Shown here: positions 9,119 through 16,950 of the stretch, in pieces
Numbering within the stretch: position 1 is the stretch's first letter
Layout of the letters: the number at the start of each line of letters is the position of its first letter
Assembly: GCF_904848625.1 (NCBI RefSeq)
Contig: NZ_CAJHCP010000002.1
Location: forward strand, 186,001-250,000
Source of the DNA: Paraburkholderia metrosideri
GTDB lineage: Bacteria; Pseudomonadota; Gammaproteobacteria; Burkholderiales; Burkholderiaceae
Length of the DNA stretch: 64,000 bases
Direction: 5' to 3'
Notes under the pieces: model-generated
Seen by the model: only the letters and a program-made list of their open reading frames with translations
Database searches by the model: none
Told to the model about the DNA's origin: nothing
Position numbers and translations under genes: made by a program

Positions 9119-11074
9119 CTAAAGCTTTCGCAACAGCAGCTCACCGATTGCGATACCTGTTATCACGAACCGGTCGCCTGTCTTCGCATCCTGGTCGAAC
9201 AGGCCTCGCGCGAGCGGATTTATAAGGTGGGCCTCGATCTGGTTCCGGATTCCACGTCCGCCATTCGAGAGGTCGCCGAGGCATCGCTGCTGAAGGGCCA
9301 CTTTGGAAGGCTCGTCGAGTTCGACGGACATTCCTTGTGACGCAATATCCTCGAGTACAACACGGACCATCTGATCGAAAATCTCTTGCGCAACGTCGTC
9401 CCGGATGAAGTCGAAAACGATGATGTTCTCGCCAATCCGGTTAAGAATTTCAGGCCGGTTGAGCACCAGCTTGAAGTGCCGCTCGATCTCGCCGAGCACC
9501 TTTTTCTCCATCTCCTCGAAGGAATCGCTTGGAAGCACGTTGGGCACGCGTTGGCCCAATTCGTCCTCGCGGTAGATACCAAGGTTAGAGGTGAAGATGA
9601 TCAATGCTTCGGAGAAATACACCCTGTCGCCACGACCGGACGTGAGCACGCCGTCATCGAGGATCTGAAGGAACTTGTCGAGAATCCGTGGGTGTGCCTT
9701 CTCGATTTCGTCGAAAAGCACGACGCTAAATGGCCGCTCCCGAATCGCGTTTGTCAGTTCGCCGCCGACGTCATAACCGACATACCCGGGCGGCGCACCG
9801 ATTAGCCGCTGGTCGGAATGCTCAGAGCTGAATTCGGACATGTCGAAGCGAATGTACGCACTCTCGTCCCCAAACAGAAGGCCGGTAAGTGTTTTCGCGA
9901 GTTCGGTCTTGCCTACACCCGTCGGCCCTGCGAGAAACGAAACGCCGCGTGGCCGGCTGCCCTTGCGTTGGGAACCGACGCCCGTCATCGCACGCTTGAC
10001 CAGATCAAGCATATGCGTTACCGCGTGAGCTTGACCCTTCACACGCTTGCGTATAACGGGCTCGGCATTGCGTATCTTCTCGCGTCCAATCAAAAGCCAG
10101 GGGTCTTCCGTCACACCAACCTTATAACGCCTCACGGCATCAGAGATTTTCTCGATGGAGACATTTTCGACGCGGGCGAGGGTGGCGATCGCGTTCATGT
10201 CGGCTAGCAAAAGGCCCTCGCATCCGTCGATAAAAGCCGACTCGGCTTCCTCGAAGGTCGCCGGCGAAGCTTGCTGCGAGCCCGGCACGCCACGCAAAAG
10301 CGCCTTCGAAAGCGCACGTCGGGCGGCACTGTCGGGTTTGGATACCGGGATATGACGGATTCGCGAGCTGCCGATAAGCAGCCAGTCGGGCAAGTCGCCT
10401 TCCTTGTCGACGACCCAAATCACGGTGTTGAAGAAGGGGCGTCGTTGTTCGCCTGCCGGACGGGCGCTTACCGTGTGTGCCAGTACAAGCGCCCGTGTGA
10501 AGAGGTTGTGCTCTGCTGCGCTCAACGACTCCGTCCGAATAGTAAGTCGCGAGGCAAAGTCCACGATCAGCGCTATAGGGGCTCCGGGCAGGGCGGTCAG
10601 GCGCTCCAAGGAAGCCGTCAGCGCATCGATCCCACCAGGCGCTGCACCTTCGACCGGCGTCAGGCCAAGGCGTCGTAGAGTCTCATCTCCTTGCTCAACA
10701 GGAGGCTCGCGGCCTTCTGAAACAGCAAAACCGGACACAGGGTTCCAAACCACCAATTGTCCGTAGCCCGTCTCCCTCAGGCTGTCGGTAAGCGTGCTCA
10801 CGAGAGACTGCGCAGTTACCACCCCGGGTGCGACCTCGCAAGCCTGGAGGTCGCGAACGTTTCCGGACAAGACGAACTGGCTCTTCAATGGCAGAAAGCG
10901 CAGCAAGTCCCTTAACCAGCGGGGCTTCACATAGACGGACATGGCTTCGTGAAATGCTTGGAAATAGGCCAAAACGTTATCATAGCCGGTCCCGCCAAGT
11001 ATGTATTCCGCGTTACGCCGGTTGTTTTCAGTGTTGATTTGCACGGAATCCTGACCCACCGGGGATGCGGACAT
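9119..11074 (-). CDS. ClpB-like AAA+ ATPase, first gene of the operon, 5' end altered by an IS
   Basis: A 651-residue frame. The C-terminal half (about 365-650) is a Clp/Hsp100 D2 module: Walker A GPTGVGKTE near 380, the pore-loop signature APPGYVGYD, Walker B VVLFDEIEKAH near 455, and a C-terminal helical domain. The N-terminal half looks like an AAA fold without a P-loop (FVLSGNVRDL then IALIVDF). It is shorter than ClpB and lacks the middle domain and N domain. The first 15 residues are encoded by the end of the IS3-like element, which supplies the ATG at 11074. A native-looking alternative start is the ATG at 10942 (MSVYVKPRW), so the original 5' end may be lost. It is followed three bases later by the radical SAM gene. 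Confidence 0.85.
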   Translation of the reverse strand: MSASPVGQDSVQINTENNRRNAEYILGGTGYDNVLAYFQAFHEAMSVYVKPRWLRDLLRFLPLKSQFVLSGNVRDLQACEVAPGVVTAQSLVSTLTDSLRETGYGQLVVWNPVSGFAVSEGREPPVEQGDETLRRLGLTPVEGAAPGGIDALTASLERLTALPGAPIALIVDFASRLTIRTESLSAAEHNLFTRALVLAHTVSARPAGEQRRPFFNTVIWVVDKEGDLPDWLLIGSSRIRHIPVSKPDSAARRALSKALLRGVPGSQQASPATFEEAESAFIDGCEGLLLADMNAIATLARVENVSIEKISDAVRRYKVGVTEDPWLLIGREKIRNAEPVIRKRVKGQAHAVTHMLDLVKRAMTGVGSQRKGSRPRGVSFLAGPTGVGKTELAKTLTGLLFGDESAYIRFDMSEFSSEHSDQRLIGAPPGYVGYDVGGELTNAIRERPFSVVLFDEIEKAHPRILDKFLQILDDGVLTSGRGDRVYFSEALIIFTSNLGIYREDELGQRVPNVLPSDSFEEMEKKVLGEIERHFKLVLNRPEILNRIGENIIVFDFIRDDVAQEIFDQMVRVVLEDIASQGMSVELDEPSKVALQQRCLGDLSNGGRGIRNQIEAHLINPLARGLFDQDAKTGDRFVITGIAIGELLLRKL

Positions 11075-11085
11075 TTTCCTGGACT
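11031..11085. repeat. Left inverted repeat of the IS3-like element
   Basis: These 55 bases match the reverse complement of 12644-12698 at 51 positions. They begin GTGTTGATTTGCACGG, and the differences are one base near position 30 and three near position 44. The repeat carries an ATG at 11074-11072 that opens in frame into the ClpB-like gene. Confidence 0.85.
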
Positions 11086-12697
11086 GATTTACGTCGTTAG
11101 CCCGAGGCTTTCACGGTATTCGATGGGGCTGAGATAGCCAAGCGAACCCTTGATCCGCTTCTCGTTGTACCAGCGAATGTAGGCGTTCAGTACCTCAACG
11201 AACTCCGCGATGGTCGTCGAACGCCAGTCTCCTGGATAGAACATCTCGGTCTTCAGCCTGCCAAAGAATCCCTCACAGGCCGCGTTGTCAGGTGAACAGG
11301 CCTTACGCGACATGGAGCGGACCAGATTAGCCTTTGCAACCCGCGATAGCCAGCCCGGCCATCGGTAGTGGCCACCCCGATCTGAATGCACGATTGGCGT
11401 CTCATCGTCCTCGGTCACAGTCTCGATAGCCGCATCTAACATGGTATTCACGAGCTCTGCGTCGGGGCTTGTGCCAATCGTCCAGCTGACTACCATGCCA
11501 TCGAAACAGTCGATCATGGGTGATAGATATACCTTTCCCGCGGGAATCTGGAATTCGGAGATATCCGTGACCCACTTTTCGTTCGGGGCGTCAGCGTGGA
11601 AGTCGCGATTGATGATGTTATCTGGGGCTGGGCTGATTTCTCCGATATAAGAACGATATCGGCGACGCCTGGGCCTGGCCGCGTGGAGGCCGCCCTGTTT
11701 CATGAGGCGACGCACGACTTTCTCCGATAGAAACACCCGTTGTCGGCTGAGCGCTGCCTGCACTCGACGATAGCCGTAGGATCGGTGATTGTCCTCGAAG
11801 ATCTCAGCAACGGTACAACGGACCTCTGCATATTTGTCGGCAAGCCGTATGGACGACCGATGGTAGAAATAGGAGCTGCGCGCCAGGTCTAACCGCGTAA
11901 GCAGCTCAGCCAAACCGTATTCTTTTCTCAGGGCGTCAACCAGCGTTGTCTTCTCCCGGTTGCTCAGGAGTGGCAGGTCGACGCCCAGGTCTTTTTTTAC
12001 GAGTTCATCCGCCTTCTTCAACAGGTCGTGTTCAAGCTGCAGATTGCGGATGTCGCGCCGGAGCTCTTCGACCTGCCGCTCCAGTTCGTCCCGATCCGTC
12101 TCTGCGGATGATCTCTTGTCGCGCTTCATGGATGCAGGGGCCTCTCGCCCGAGTAACTGGTTCTTCCAGTTGTACAGCGTCACCCTGTCGACGTCCAGCT
12201 TTCGCGCCACCGCCTCCGCACTTCCTTGCCGTGTGCACAGTTCGTACACTGCGGCTTGCCTGGACGCCAATGACGCGGCCGGTCGACCTCGCTTGCCAAC
12301 CACGTATGTCCTGGCTTCAGGATAGCGCTCGCGAACCCACGCCGTCAGTCTCTGGCGACAGGGATAGCCTAATGCCCGGAGGGTGAAGCTGACGCACCGC
12401 CCGTGATTGACGTAATGCTCGAGTGCCAGGCTCTTCTGTTCCTCTGAGTACTTCGGCTTGGCGCGAACATATTCTTTCTGCAGATCGCCACTGCTCTCGA
12501 ATTCCGCACACCACGCCTTGAGAGAATTCTTCGTCGGGTAACCCAGCTGGCGGATTGCTGCCCTGACGCGCTTCCCGAGCTTCAGGTACAGCTCGACCGC
12601 GCGAACGCGGTCTTCGTATGAATACATGGACTACCTCCAAAGTAGTCCAGGATTTTGTCCGCATCCCCCGTGGGTCAGGATTCCGTGCAAATCAACA
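11032..12697. mobile_element. IS3-like insertion sequence with 55-bp inverted ends
   Basis: A 1.67-kb element bounded by TG...CA ends inside near-identical inverted repeats (11031-11085 and 12644-12698). It contains one transposase gene reading leftward. The left flank is the ClpB-like gene and the right flank is an IS66 tnpC remnant. The flanking bases do not match as a 3-5 bp target duplication, so the two flanks probably came together by a deletion or recombination after insertion. Confidence 0.8.
11089..12627 (-). CDS. IS3-family-like transposase (single 512-residue ORF)
   Basis: DDE recombinase of the retroviral-integrase fold. The N-terminal part has two helix-turn-helix segments (about 1-60 and 60-170), then a leucine-rich coiled coil (about 175-215), as in OrfA of IS3 elements. 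The catalytic domain shows WVTDIS (first Asp), VHSDRGGHY (second Asp) and NAACEGFFGRLK (Glu), followed by the RWYNEKR segment. OrfA and OrfB, normally joined by a frameshift in IS3, are one continuous frame here. The start at 12627 has a clear GGAGG ribosome site. No broken motif is visible, so it may be active. Confidence 0.9.
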   Translation of the reverse strand: MYSYEDRVRAVELYLKLGKRVRAAIRQLGYPTKNSLKAWCAEFESSGDLQKEYVRAKPKYSEEQKSLALEHYVNHGRCVSFTLRALGYPCRQRLTAWVRERYPEARTYVVGKRGRPAASLASRQAAVYELCTRQGSAEAVARKLDVDRVTLYNWKNQLLGREAPASMKRDKRSSAETDRDELERQVEELRRDIRNLQLEHDLLKKADELVKKDLGVDLPLLSNREKTTLVDALRKEYGLAELLTRLDLARSSYFYHRSSIRLADKYAEVRCTVAEIFEDNHRSYGYRRVQAALSRQRVFLSEKVVRRLMKQGGLHAARPRRRRYRSYIGEISPAPDNIINRDFHADAPNEKWVTDISEFQIPAGKVYLSPMIDCFDGMVVSWTIGTSPDAELVNTMLDAAIETVTEDDETPIVHSDRGGHYRWPGWLSRVAKANLVRSMSRKACSPDNAACEGFFGRLKTEMFYPGDWRSTTIAEFVEVLNAYIRWYNEKRIKGSLGYLSPIEYRESLGLTT

Positions 12698-12698
12698 C
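12644..12698. repeat. Right inverted repeat of the IS3-like element
   Basis: The mirror image of 11031-11085, ending GCAAATCAACAC. It continues directly into IS66 tnpC sequence without a matching target duplication. Confidence 0.85.
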
Positions 12699-12961
12699 GT
12701 TCACGGTTGGACGCCGGAACTGGCTCTTCAGTGACACCGTCGCCGGCGCAAACGCCGCCGCCAACCTGTATTCGCTCGTGCAAACCTGCAAAGCCAACAG
12801 CATTGAGCCGTACCAATACCTCATCGCGTTGTTCAAAGGTCTGCCGCACGCGCACACCGCCGACGACTACGAGGCTTTGCTGCCTTGGCGACTGAATCCA
12901 AACGTGGCCTGACGCATGTCGCATGGCAATGCGCAAGGGACGCCGTCTAATGCGCGCTTAC
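12698..12961 (+). pseudogene. Remnant of an IS66-family element: 3' end of tnpC and right terminal repeat
   Basis: The frame to 12912 encodes the characteristic C-terminus of IS66 TnpC (GRRNWLFSDTVAGANAAANL, then a LYSLV...DDYEALLPW pattern). It is followed by a terminal sequence that in reverse reads GTAAGCGCGCATTAGACGGC, the usual start of an IS66 inverted repeat, ending at 12961. Everything upstream is missing because the IS3-like element adjoins it. It differs in sequence from the IS66 element at 32-34.7 kb, so it came from another family member. Confidence 0.85.
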
Positions 12962-13035
12962 CGAACAAGGAGCGGAAGAGTTGCTTCGTGGTCGATGGGC
13001 TTGTTGTTGGCGATAGACTTTGATCAAGGGTACGG

Positions 13036-13230
13036 TCAAGCTTTGTTGCGTCTGTCGAGATTGCCCTTGTCTTTCATCTGGTCCCCAACTGTCCTCTGAA
13101 AAGTCTTGGTCCTCGTCGCGCGCACATAGCGATGGGCATGAACAGCAGTGCGAAGCTCCATAATCTTCGCTGCCTCTTCGTCCGTTACCGGAGTGAGCAG
13201 TTTGCTCAAGCCCTTTAAGTCGATGGCCAT
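13036..13230 (-). CDS. Small hypothetical protein
   Basis: A possible 64-residue protein starting MAIDLKGLSKLL, with a protein-like charged helical composition and a very basic C-terminus. There is no strong ribosome site next to the ATG; an AAGGA lies about 20 bases upstream, and a TTG at 13248 is an alternative start. No family recognised. It could be chance coding in an IS-scarred region. Confidence 0.35.
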   Translation of the reverse strand: MAIDLKGLSKLLTPVTDEEAAKIMELRTAVHAHRYVRATRTKTFQRTVGDQMKDKGNLDRRNKA

Positions 13231-13319
13231 AGGGTGCGCTTGTCGCAAATTCCTTAAGATTCCTATAGATGAGTTTACCGCTTTCCCGAAGCGGGTGCGT
13301 TGCGTTTAGCCGGAGGGAG

Positions 13320-13346
13320 AGGGCAGTCGACATAGTCGACTGCCCT
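13320..13346 (-). terminator. Perfect 12-bp hairpin downstream of the lipoprotein gene
   Basis: AGGGCAGTCGAC and its exact complement flank a three-base loop, 15 bases past the stop of the minus-strand lipoprotein gene. The run after the stem is pyrimidine-rich (CTCTCCCTCC) and not a pure T tract, so it is a plausible but not ideal intrinsic terminator. It could also be a protein-binding palindrome. Confidence 0.5.
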
Positions 13347-13360
13347 GTGAGGCAGGGTCG

Positions 13361-14872
13361 CTAATCGAGACGTCCGGTCTGTGCAATCTGCGAAAGCGCT
13401 GACTTCTGGTCTGCGTACCACCGCAACAGGCATTCACGATCGTGACAGTTTTGCTCCCGGTAGTTCCACTGCTGGCGAACTCGTTCCTTGAAGCCTGTCT
13501 GGTCGACAACTGCGGCTTTTGCTCTGACAAAAATGCTTGCCAGCGCCACATCGTCGGACGCCAGTTCAGGGTCGCTGCAAATCAGATGCTCAGCATCAGA
13601 CCTCGCTTTGGAGCAATCGAAGCTGGGGGTTATCGATGTGGTCGACGGTGGCACCATCGTTGGAGGTATTTGCAGCGCGGCGGGCGAAGCGCTGGTAGCT
13701 GTGCCGTTCGAAGTCATGTCACCGGCAGTTTGAACAAATTTCGGAGGATCGTCCTTCTTGACCAACACATATTTGCCTCCTGCGTACTGATACACGTGAT
13801 CAGCTATGTATGCCGCCTGACCCGGCAGCGAGTACGAGAACGCTACCTTGACGTCATAGTGAGTTGCGTTCTTGCCTTTGATAAACGTGGCTTTGGTCGA
13901 GAGGCTCTCCTGGTCGGATGCACCTGTATCCGAGTCATCGATTGCAGTGGAAAACGTACCATCCTTGCCGCGAATGAAGGCTGTAATCGATGCCGTCTGG
14001 TAGCCCTGATGCATGTCGTCACCACCAACTACCAACGCGTACGTGTCGTCGCCGGCGGGTGCCCATTCGAAGTGGCTGCCGACTGAGCCCATCGCGCCAA
14101 TTGACGCGACGTATGGGTAGTTCGACTCGACCTTCCAGTTGTTGCCGTCTTTGGAAAATACGGCGACGCCCAATAATCCCGTGCAGGCATGACAACCGCC
14201 GCCGTCCGGAACCGCATTCGTCACAAAGACCTTTTTCTCCTTTCCACCTTCGGTCAGGTTAAAGATGGCCATGCTGCTCACTGCGAGCACCTTCCCGGGC
14301 GCAAACTGAAGGTTGTCGCGCCACGGCAGGTCTGCCGGCACATTCGCGTCCGTCCAGGATGCCGTCTTCGTACTCTCGTCATATGGCCCGTACAGAAGTT
14401 CGAGCGCTGCCGGGGCGTTGAAATCTCCGGCAATAGAACGGGACGCCATTGCGACTCCACACGCCGTTGTCATCAACTCGGTCATACCCGGTTCGGACTT
14501 CGCGGGGACTGCAGCGTCATTACCGGGATACTCCTGCTCAGCGGTGCCATCTGCGCGATACTGAGTACCGGTCTGCCGTCGAGTCATGTCGCGACAATTC
14601 GTCGCTACATCAAACCTGGCATAACCTTGTGGAAAGGACTTGAGCGCGTGAATCAAATAGCTACTGCCGCTTCGAGAGATGTCCGTCGGGTTGAACCACA
14701 GTTGCGCGGCGTCGCCAGAGCCGCCCACCTGTTGGTATCCAGGAAACTGTTTCGAGGAAGCTTCGGGTTTCGGCTGGCTGCCATCTTTGCCGCATGCGGC
14801 TACAAGCATTGCGGCGACAAGGATGGCGACCTGCGTCAGAAAACCGAAGGGTCGTTTTCTGATTGCGTTCAT
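13361..14872 (-). CDS. Lipoprotein with a C-terminal LprI-like domain
   Basis: 503 residues. The N-terminus is a lipoprotein signal: basic start, hydrophobic core, lipobox LVAAC with the lipidated Cys at 27. The middle 350 residues are predicted beta-rich and unrecognised. The last 85 residues have the cysteine pattern of LprI-type domains (DCSKARSDAEHLIC ... ASDDVALA ... NCHDRECLLRWY), a fold known from lysozyme-inhibitor lipoproteins and many periplasmic proteins. It should sit in the periplasm, anchored to a membrane. Its ATG overlaps the stop of the upstream membrane protein gene by four bases, so the two are coupled and likely work together. Substrate unknown. Confidence 0.75.
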   Translation of the reverse strand: MNAIRKRPFGFLTQVAILVAAMLVAACGKDGSQPKPEASSKQFPGYQQVGGSGDAAQLWFNPTDISRSGSSYLIHALKSFPQGYARFDVATNCRDMTRRQTGTQYRADGTAEQEYPGNDAAVPAKSEPGMTELMTTACGVAMASRSIAGDFNAPAALELLYGPYDESTKTASWTDANVPADLPWRDNLQFAPGKVLAVSSMAIFNLTEGGKEKKVFVTNAVPDGGGCHACTGLLGVAVFSKDGNNWKVESNYPYVASIGAMGSVGSHFEWAPAGDDTYALVVGGDDMHQGYQTASITAFIRGKDGTFSTAIDDSDTGASDQESLSTKATFIKGKNATHYDVKVAFSYSLPGQAAYIADHVYQYAGGKYVLVKKDDPPKFVQTAGDMTSNGTATSASPAALQIPPTMVPPSTTSITPSFDCSKARSDAEHLICSDPELASDDVALASIFVRAKAAVVDQTGFKERVRQQWNYREQNCHDRECLLRWYADQKSALSQIAQTGRLD

Positions 14873-15537
14873 GCGCTGACGACCTCTTGTTCCTCAGACT
14901 TGGTGGGCAACACGTTTGAACGGCGAAGTGAACGGGTATTGCGCTCAATAGCGAGCAGCACAAGCACCAGACTAAAGATCGCGACCAGGAAAAGGCCGCC
15001 AGCGGTGATTTCTCCGACCAGTTTGAGCGTTTCCCATTTCTCAGCGCGCTTGACCGCAGCTTGCTTATAACGCTCACTCTTTGCTTCCATATAAGCGTTG
15101 ATTGCCTCAACCGCGCTAATCTTGTTTGCTTCGGCAGCGGTGACGACGGCTCCAAGTTCATTCAGATATGCCTGACGTTCCTCAACGGGGACCTCGTTGA
15201 GGTGATTGCGCACGATCTGTGCGTTATCACCTGAAACATATTTTTGGAGGGAAAAAGGAATCTGGAAACCGGACAGAGGACTCTGCGCGGGTCCTTGTGC
15301 GACGGGAGGCTGGGTTCCCTGAGGTTGCTGTGCCTCAGTTTTGGGCGGGTCAACGGGTTTTAGCTGGTCGACTATCTCCTGCGGCGAGACTTTTGTATTG
15401 ACCTGCTCTTGCCATACTGAGGCACCGTAGAACACGCCACCGACGATACCAAGTAGAAAGACGGTCACGCAAACGAGAGCGACGCCCCGCGTGATGTTGA
15501 AAAGCGCCTTGCGCTCGAACCCCTCAACAATACTCAT
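14869..15537 (-). CDS. Two-pass inner-membrane protein, partner of the lipoprotein
   Basis: 222 residues with a membrane helix at about 15-40 (GVALVCVTVFLLGIVGGVFY) and a second at about 172-195 (GGLFLVAIFSLVLVLLAIE). Between them lies a Pro/Gln-rich linker and a helical segment (about 90-165) that would be periplasmic, leaving both ends in the cytoplasm. A good AAGGAAG ribosome site precedes the ATG at 15537. It is translationally coupled to the downstream lipoprotein. No family recognised. Confidence 0.75.
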   Translation of the reverse strand: MSIVEGFERKALFNITRGVALVCVTVFLLGIVGGVFYGASVWQEQVNTKVSPQEIVDQLKPVDPPKTEAQQPQGTQPPVAQGPAQSPLSGFQIPFSLQKYVSGDNAQIVRNHLNEVPVEERQAYLNELGAVVTAAEANKISAVEAINAYMEAKSERYKQAAVKRAEKWETLKLVGEITAGGLFLVAIFSLVLVLLAIERNTRSLRRSNVLPTKSEEQEVVSA

Positions 15538-15977
15538 GGTCTTCCTTTTATTTTAGTGAAACGTGGTCTTTTTTTCGCTCGCGGTCGCGAGCTCTGAGAT
15601 CATATATTGACCGTAGGCGGATCGCCACTTGAAACGTAAGCGAGCTTTTAAATATGTAGATAGCATCAAGAGTTATGGCCCGTGCAGGCAGATGTAAATT
15701 GCCCGATAGGCGGAGGCATTCGCCAGGAGGGGTACACTAGAATTGAGAGGTCGCATTGATGGTCAACCAGATGTGCCGTGACGCCGTGGCGGTCCACATT
15801 TGCTTCTACCGAAGTAACGCAACCGCTGGCATTAGATGGCTGGCTTCGCCTCTGCTCAAGGGCCTCCGTTTTCCTAATAGATCGCAACCCGTTTGCGTCG
15901 CACGCTTCGTTGGAAGCTTTGTCGACTTGATGCCTGATATGGCATAGTTCGATGATTGCTAACGGGTGGGAGAAACA
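15538..15977. other. Divergent intergenic region
   Basis: About 440 bases between the minus-strand membrane protein and the plus-strand H-NS gene. It should hold promoters for both. Short frames at 15666-15947 on both strands have no protein-like features. The segment next to the membrane protein (15540-15660) is noticeably more AT-rich. Confidence 0.5.
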
Positions 15978-16751
15978 ATGGGTACGCTAGAAAATCTACG
16001 AGCAAAAATAGCCAAGCTGCAAGAGCAAGCCGAAGCGATCGTCAGAGACCAGTCGTCGACGGTTATCGCCCAAATTCGTGAGCTTATGCAGGAGCATGGG
16101 CTGACCATATCCGACATCGAAACATCCGGGCGAGGCAAAAAACGAGGTCGCAGGGCTGCAGGTGAGAAAATGGCTAGTAAGCCTGCAGCAACTGCCAAAT
16201 ACCGTGACCCGAAGTCAGGAGCGACATGGAGCGGCATGGGCCGTGCGCCGGGTTGGATAGCGAAAGCGAAAGATCGAAGCAAGTTTTTGATTGTCGAAGG
16301 CGTGCAGGAGTCGGCGGTTGCAACCAAGAAATTGGCGAAAGCCGGAAACTATGTTCGCGGGCCGCAGGCGCCGCAATATCGTGACCCGAAAACCGGAGCA
16401 ACCTGGAGCGGGCGTGGACGAGCCCCGGCGTGGATCGCCGGAGCAAAAGACCGAACCAAATTCCTAATTTCGGCTGATAGCGATGCCACACCGGAGCAGA
16501 CTTCGGCCAAAAAGGTTTCGAAGCATAAGCTGGCTACTGAGAAAGTCCCAGCCGGTAGGCTGACGATGGCCAAGAAGATCGCGGCGGCATCCCAGCAGTC
16601 AACCGGGAAAAAATCCGTAGCCAAGAAGTCAGCGACGGAAAAGCCGGCAGCGAAGAGAGCCGCTAGCAAGAAGACGGCTGCGATTGCGGAGCCGTTGGTC
16701 CAAGCGCCCGAGCAGGTGAGCGACGGAGCGAGTGCGTCGACGGTTGCATAA
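15978..16751 (+). CDS. H-NS family protein with two DNA-binding motifs and a histone H1-like tail
   Basis: 257 residues from the ATG at 15978, which has a GGGAGAAAC ribosome site; the upstream GTG at 15966 would overlap that site. Residues 1-45 form the H-NS oligomerisation helix. Two copies of the H-NS C-terminal motif follow, about 60 residues apart: YRDPKSGATWSGMGRAPGWI and YRDPKTGATWSGRGRAPAWI, each ending in an AKDR-x-KFLI segment. The last 90 residues are a Lys/Ala-rich tail of the H1 type. H-NS proteins bind AT-rich, often foreign, DNA and silence it. Family members usually carry one such motif, so this protein could contact two sites or bridge DNA. It probably regulates genes of the island; this last point is inference. 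Confidence 0.9.
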   Translation: MGTLENLRAKIAKLQEQAEAIVRDQSSTVIAQIRELMQEHGLTISDIETSGRGKKRGRRAAGEKMASKPAATAKYRDPKSGATWSGMGRAPGWIAKAKDRSKFLIVEGVQESAVATKKLAKAGNYVRGPQAPQYRDPKTGATWSGRGRAPAWIAGAKDRTKFLISADSDATPEQTSAKKVSKHKLATEKVPAGRLTMAKKIAAASQQSTGKKSVAKKSATEKPAAKRAASKKTAAIAEPLVQAPEQVSDGASASTVA

Positions 16752-16950
16752 TCGCACTTGTGACGCGCAGGTTGCTATCGGAGAGACGGTGTCTTCCAGT
16801 CGCACTCAGCGGTTCCAACCATCGGTCTGTTCACTGCTGTTTCCGAAAGTGTGAAGTTAGTCGGGAACGGGTATGTCTGCGACCGATGCGTTGCAGTCGT
16901 CGCAGCGCCTTAAACATACGGGCGCTACTGACGAACAGGTTTCGGAGCAG

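Noticed and set aside
11020-12710. A target-site duplication for the IS3-like element
   Set aside because: The bases next to the two ends (TTCA on the left, GTTC on the right) do not match for 3-5 positions in either choice of end.
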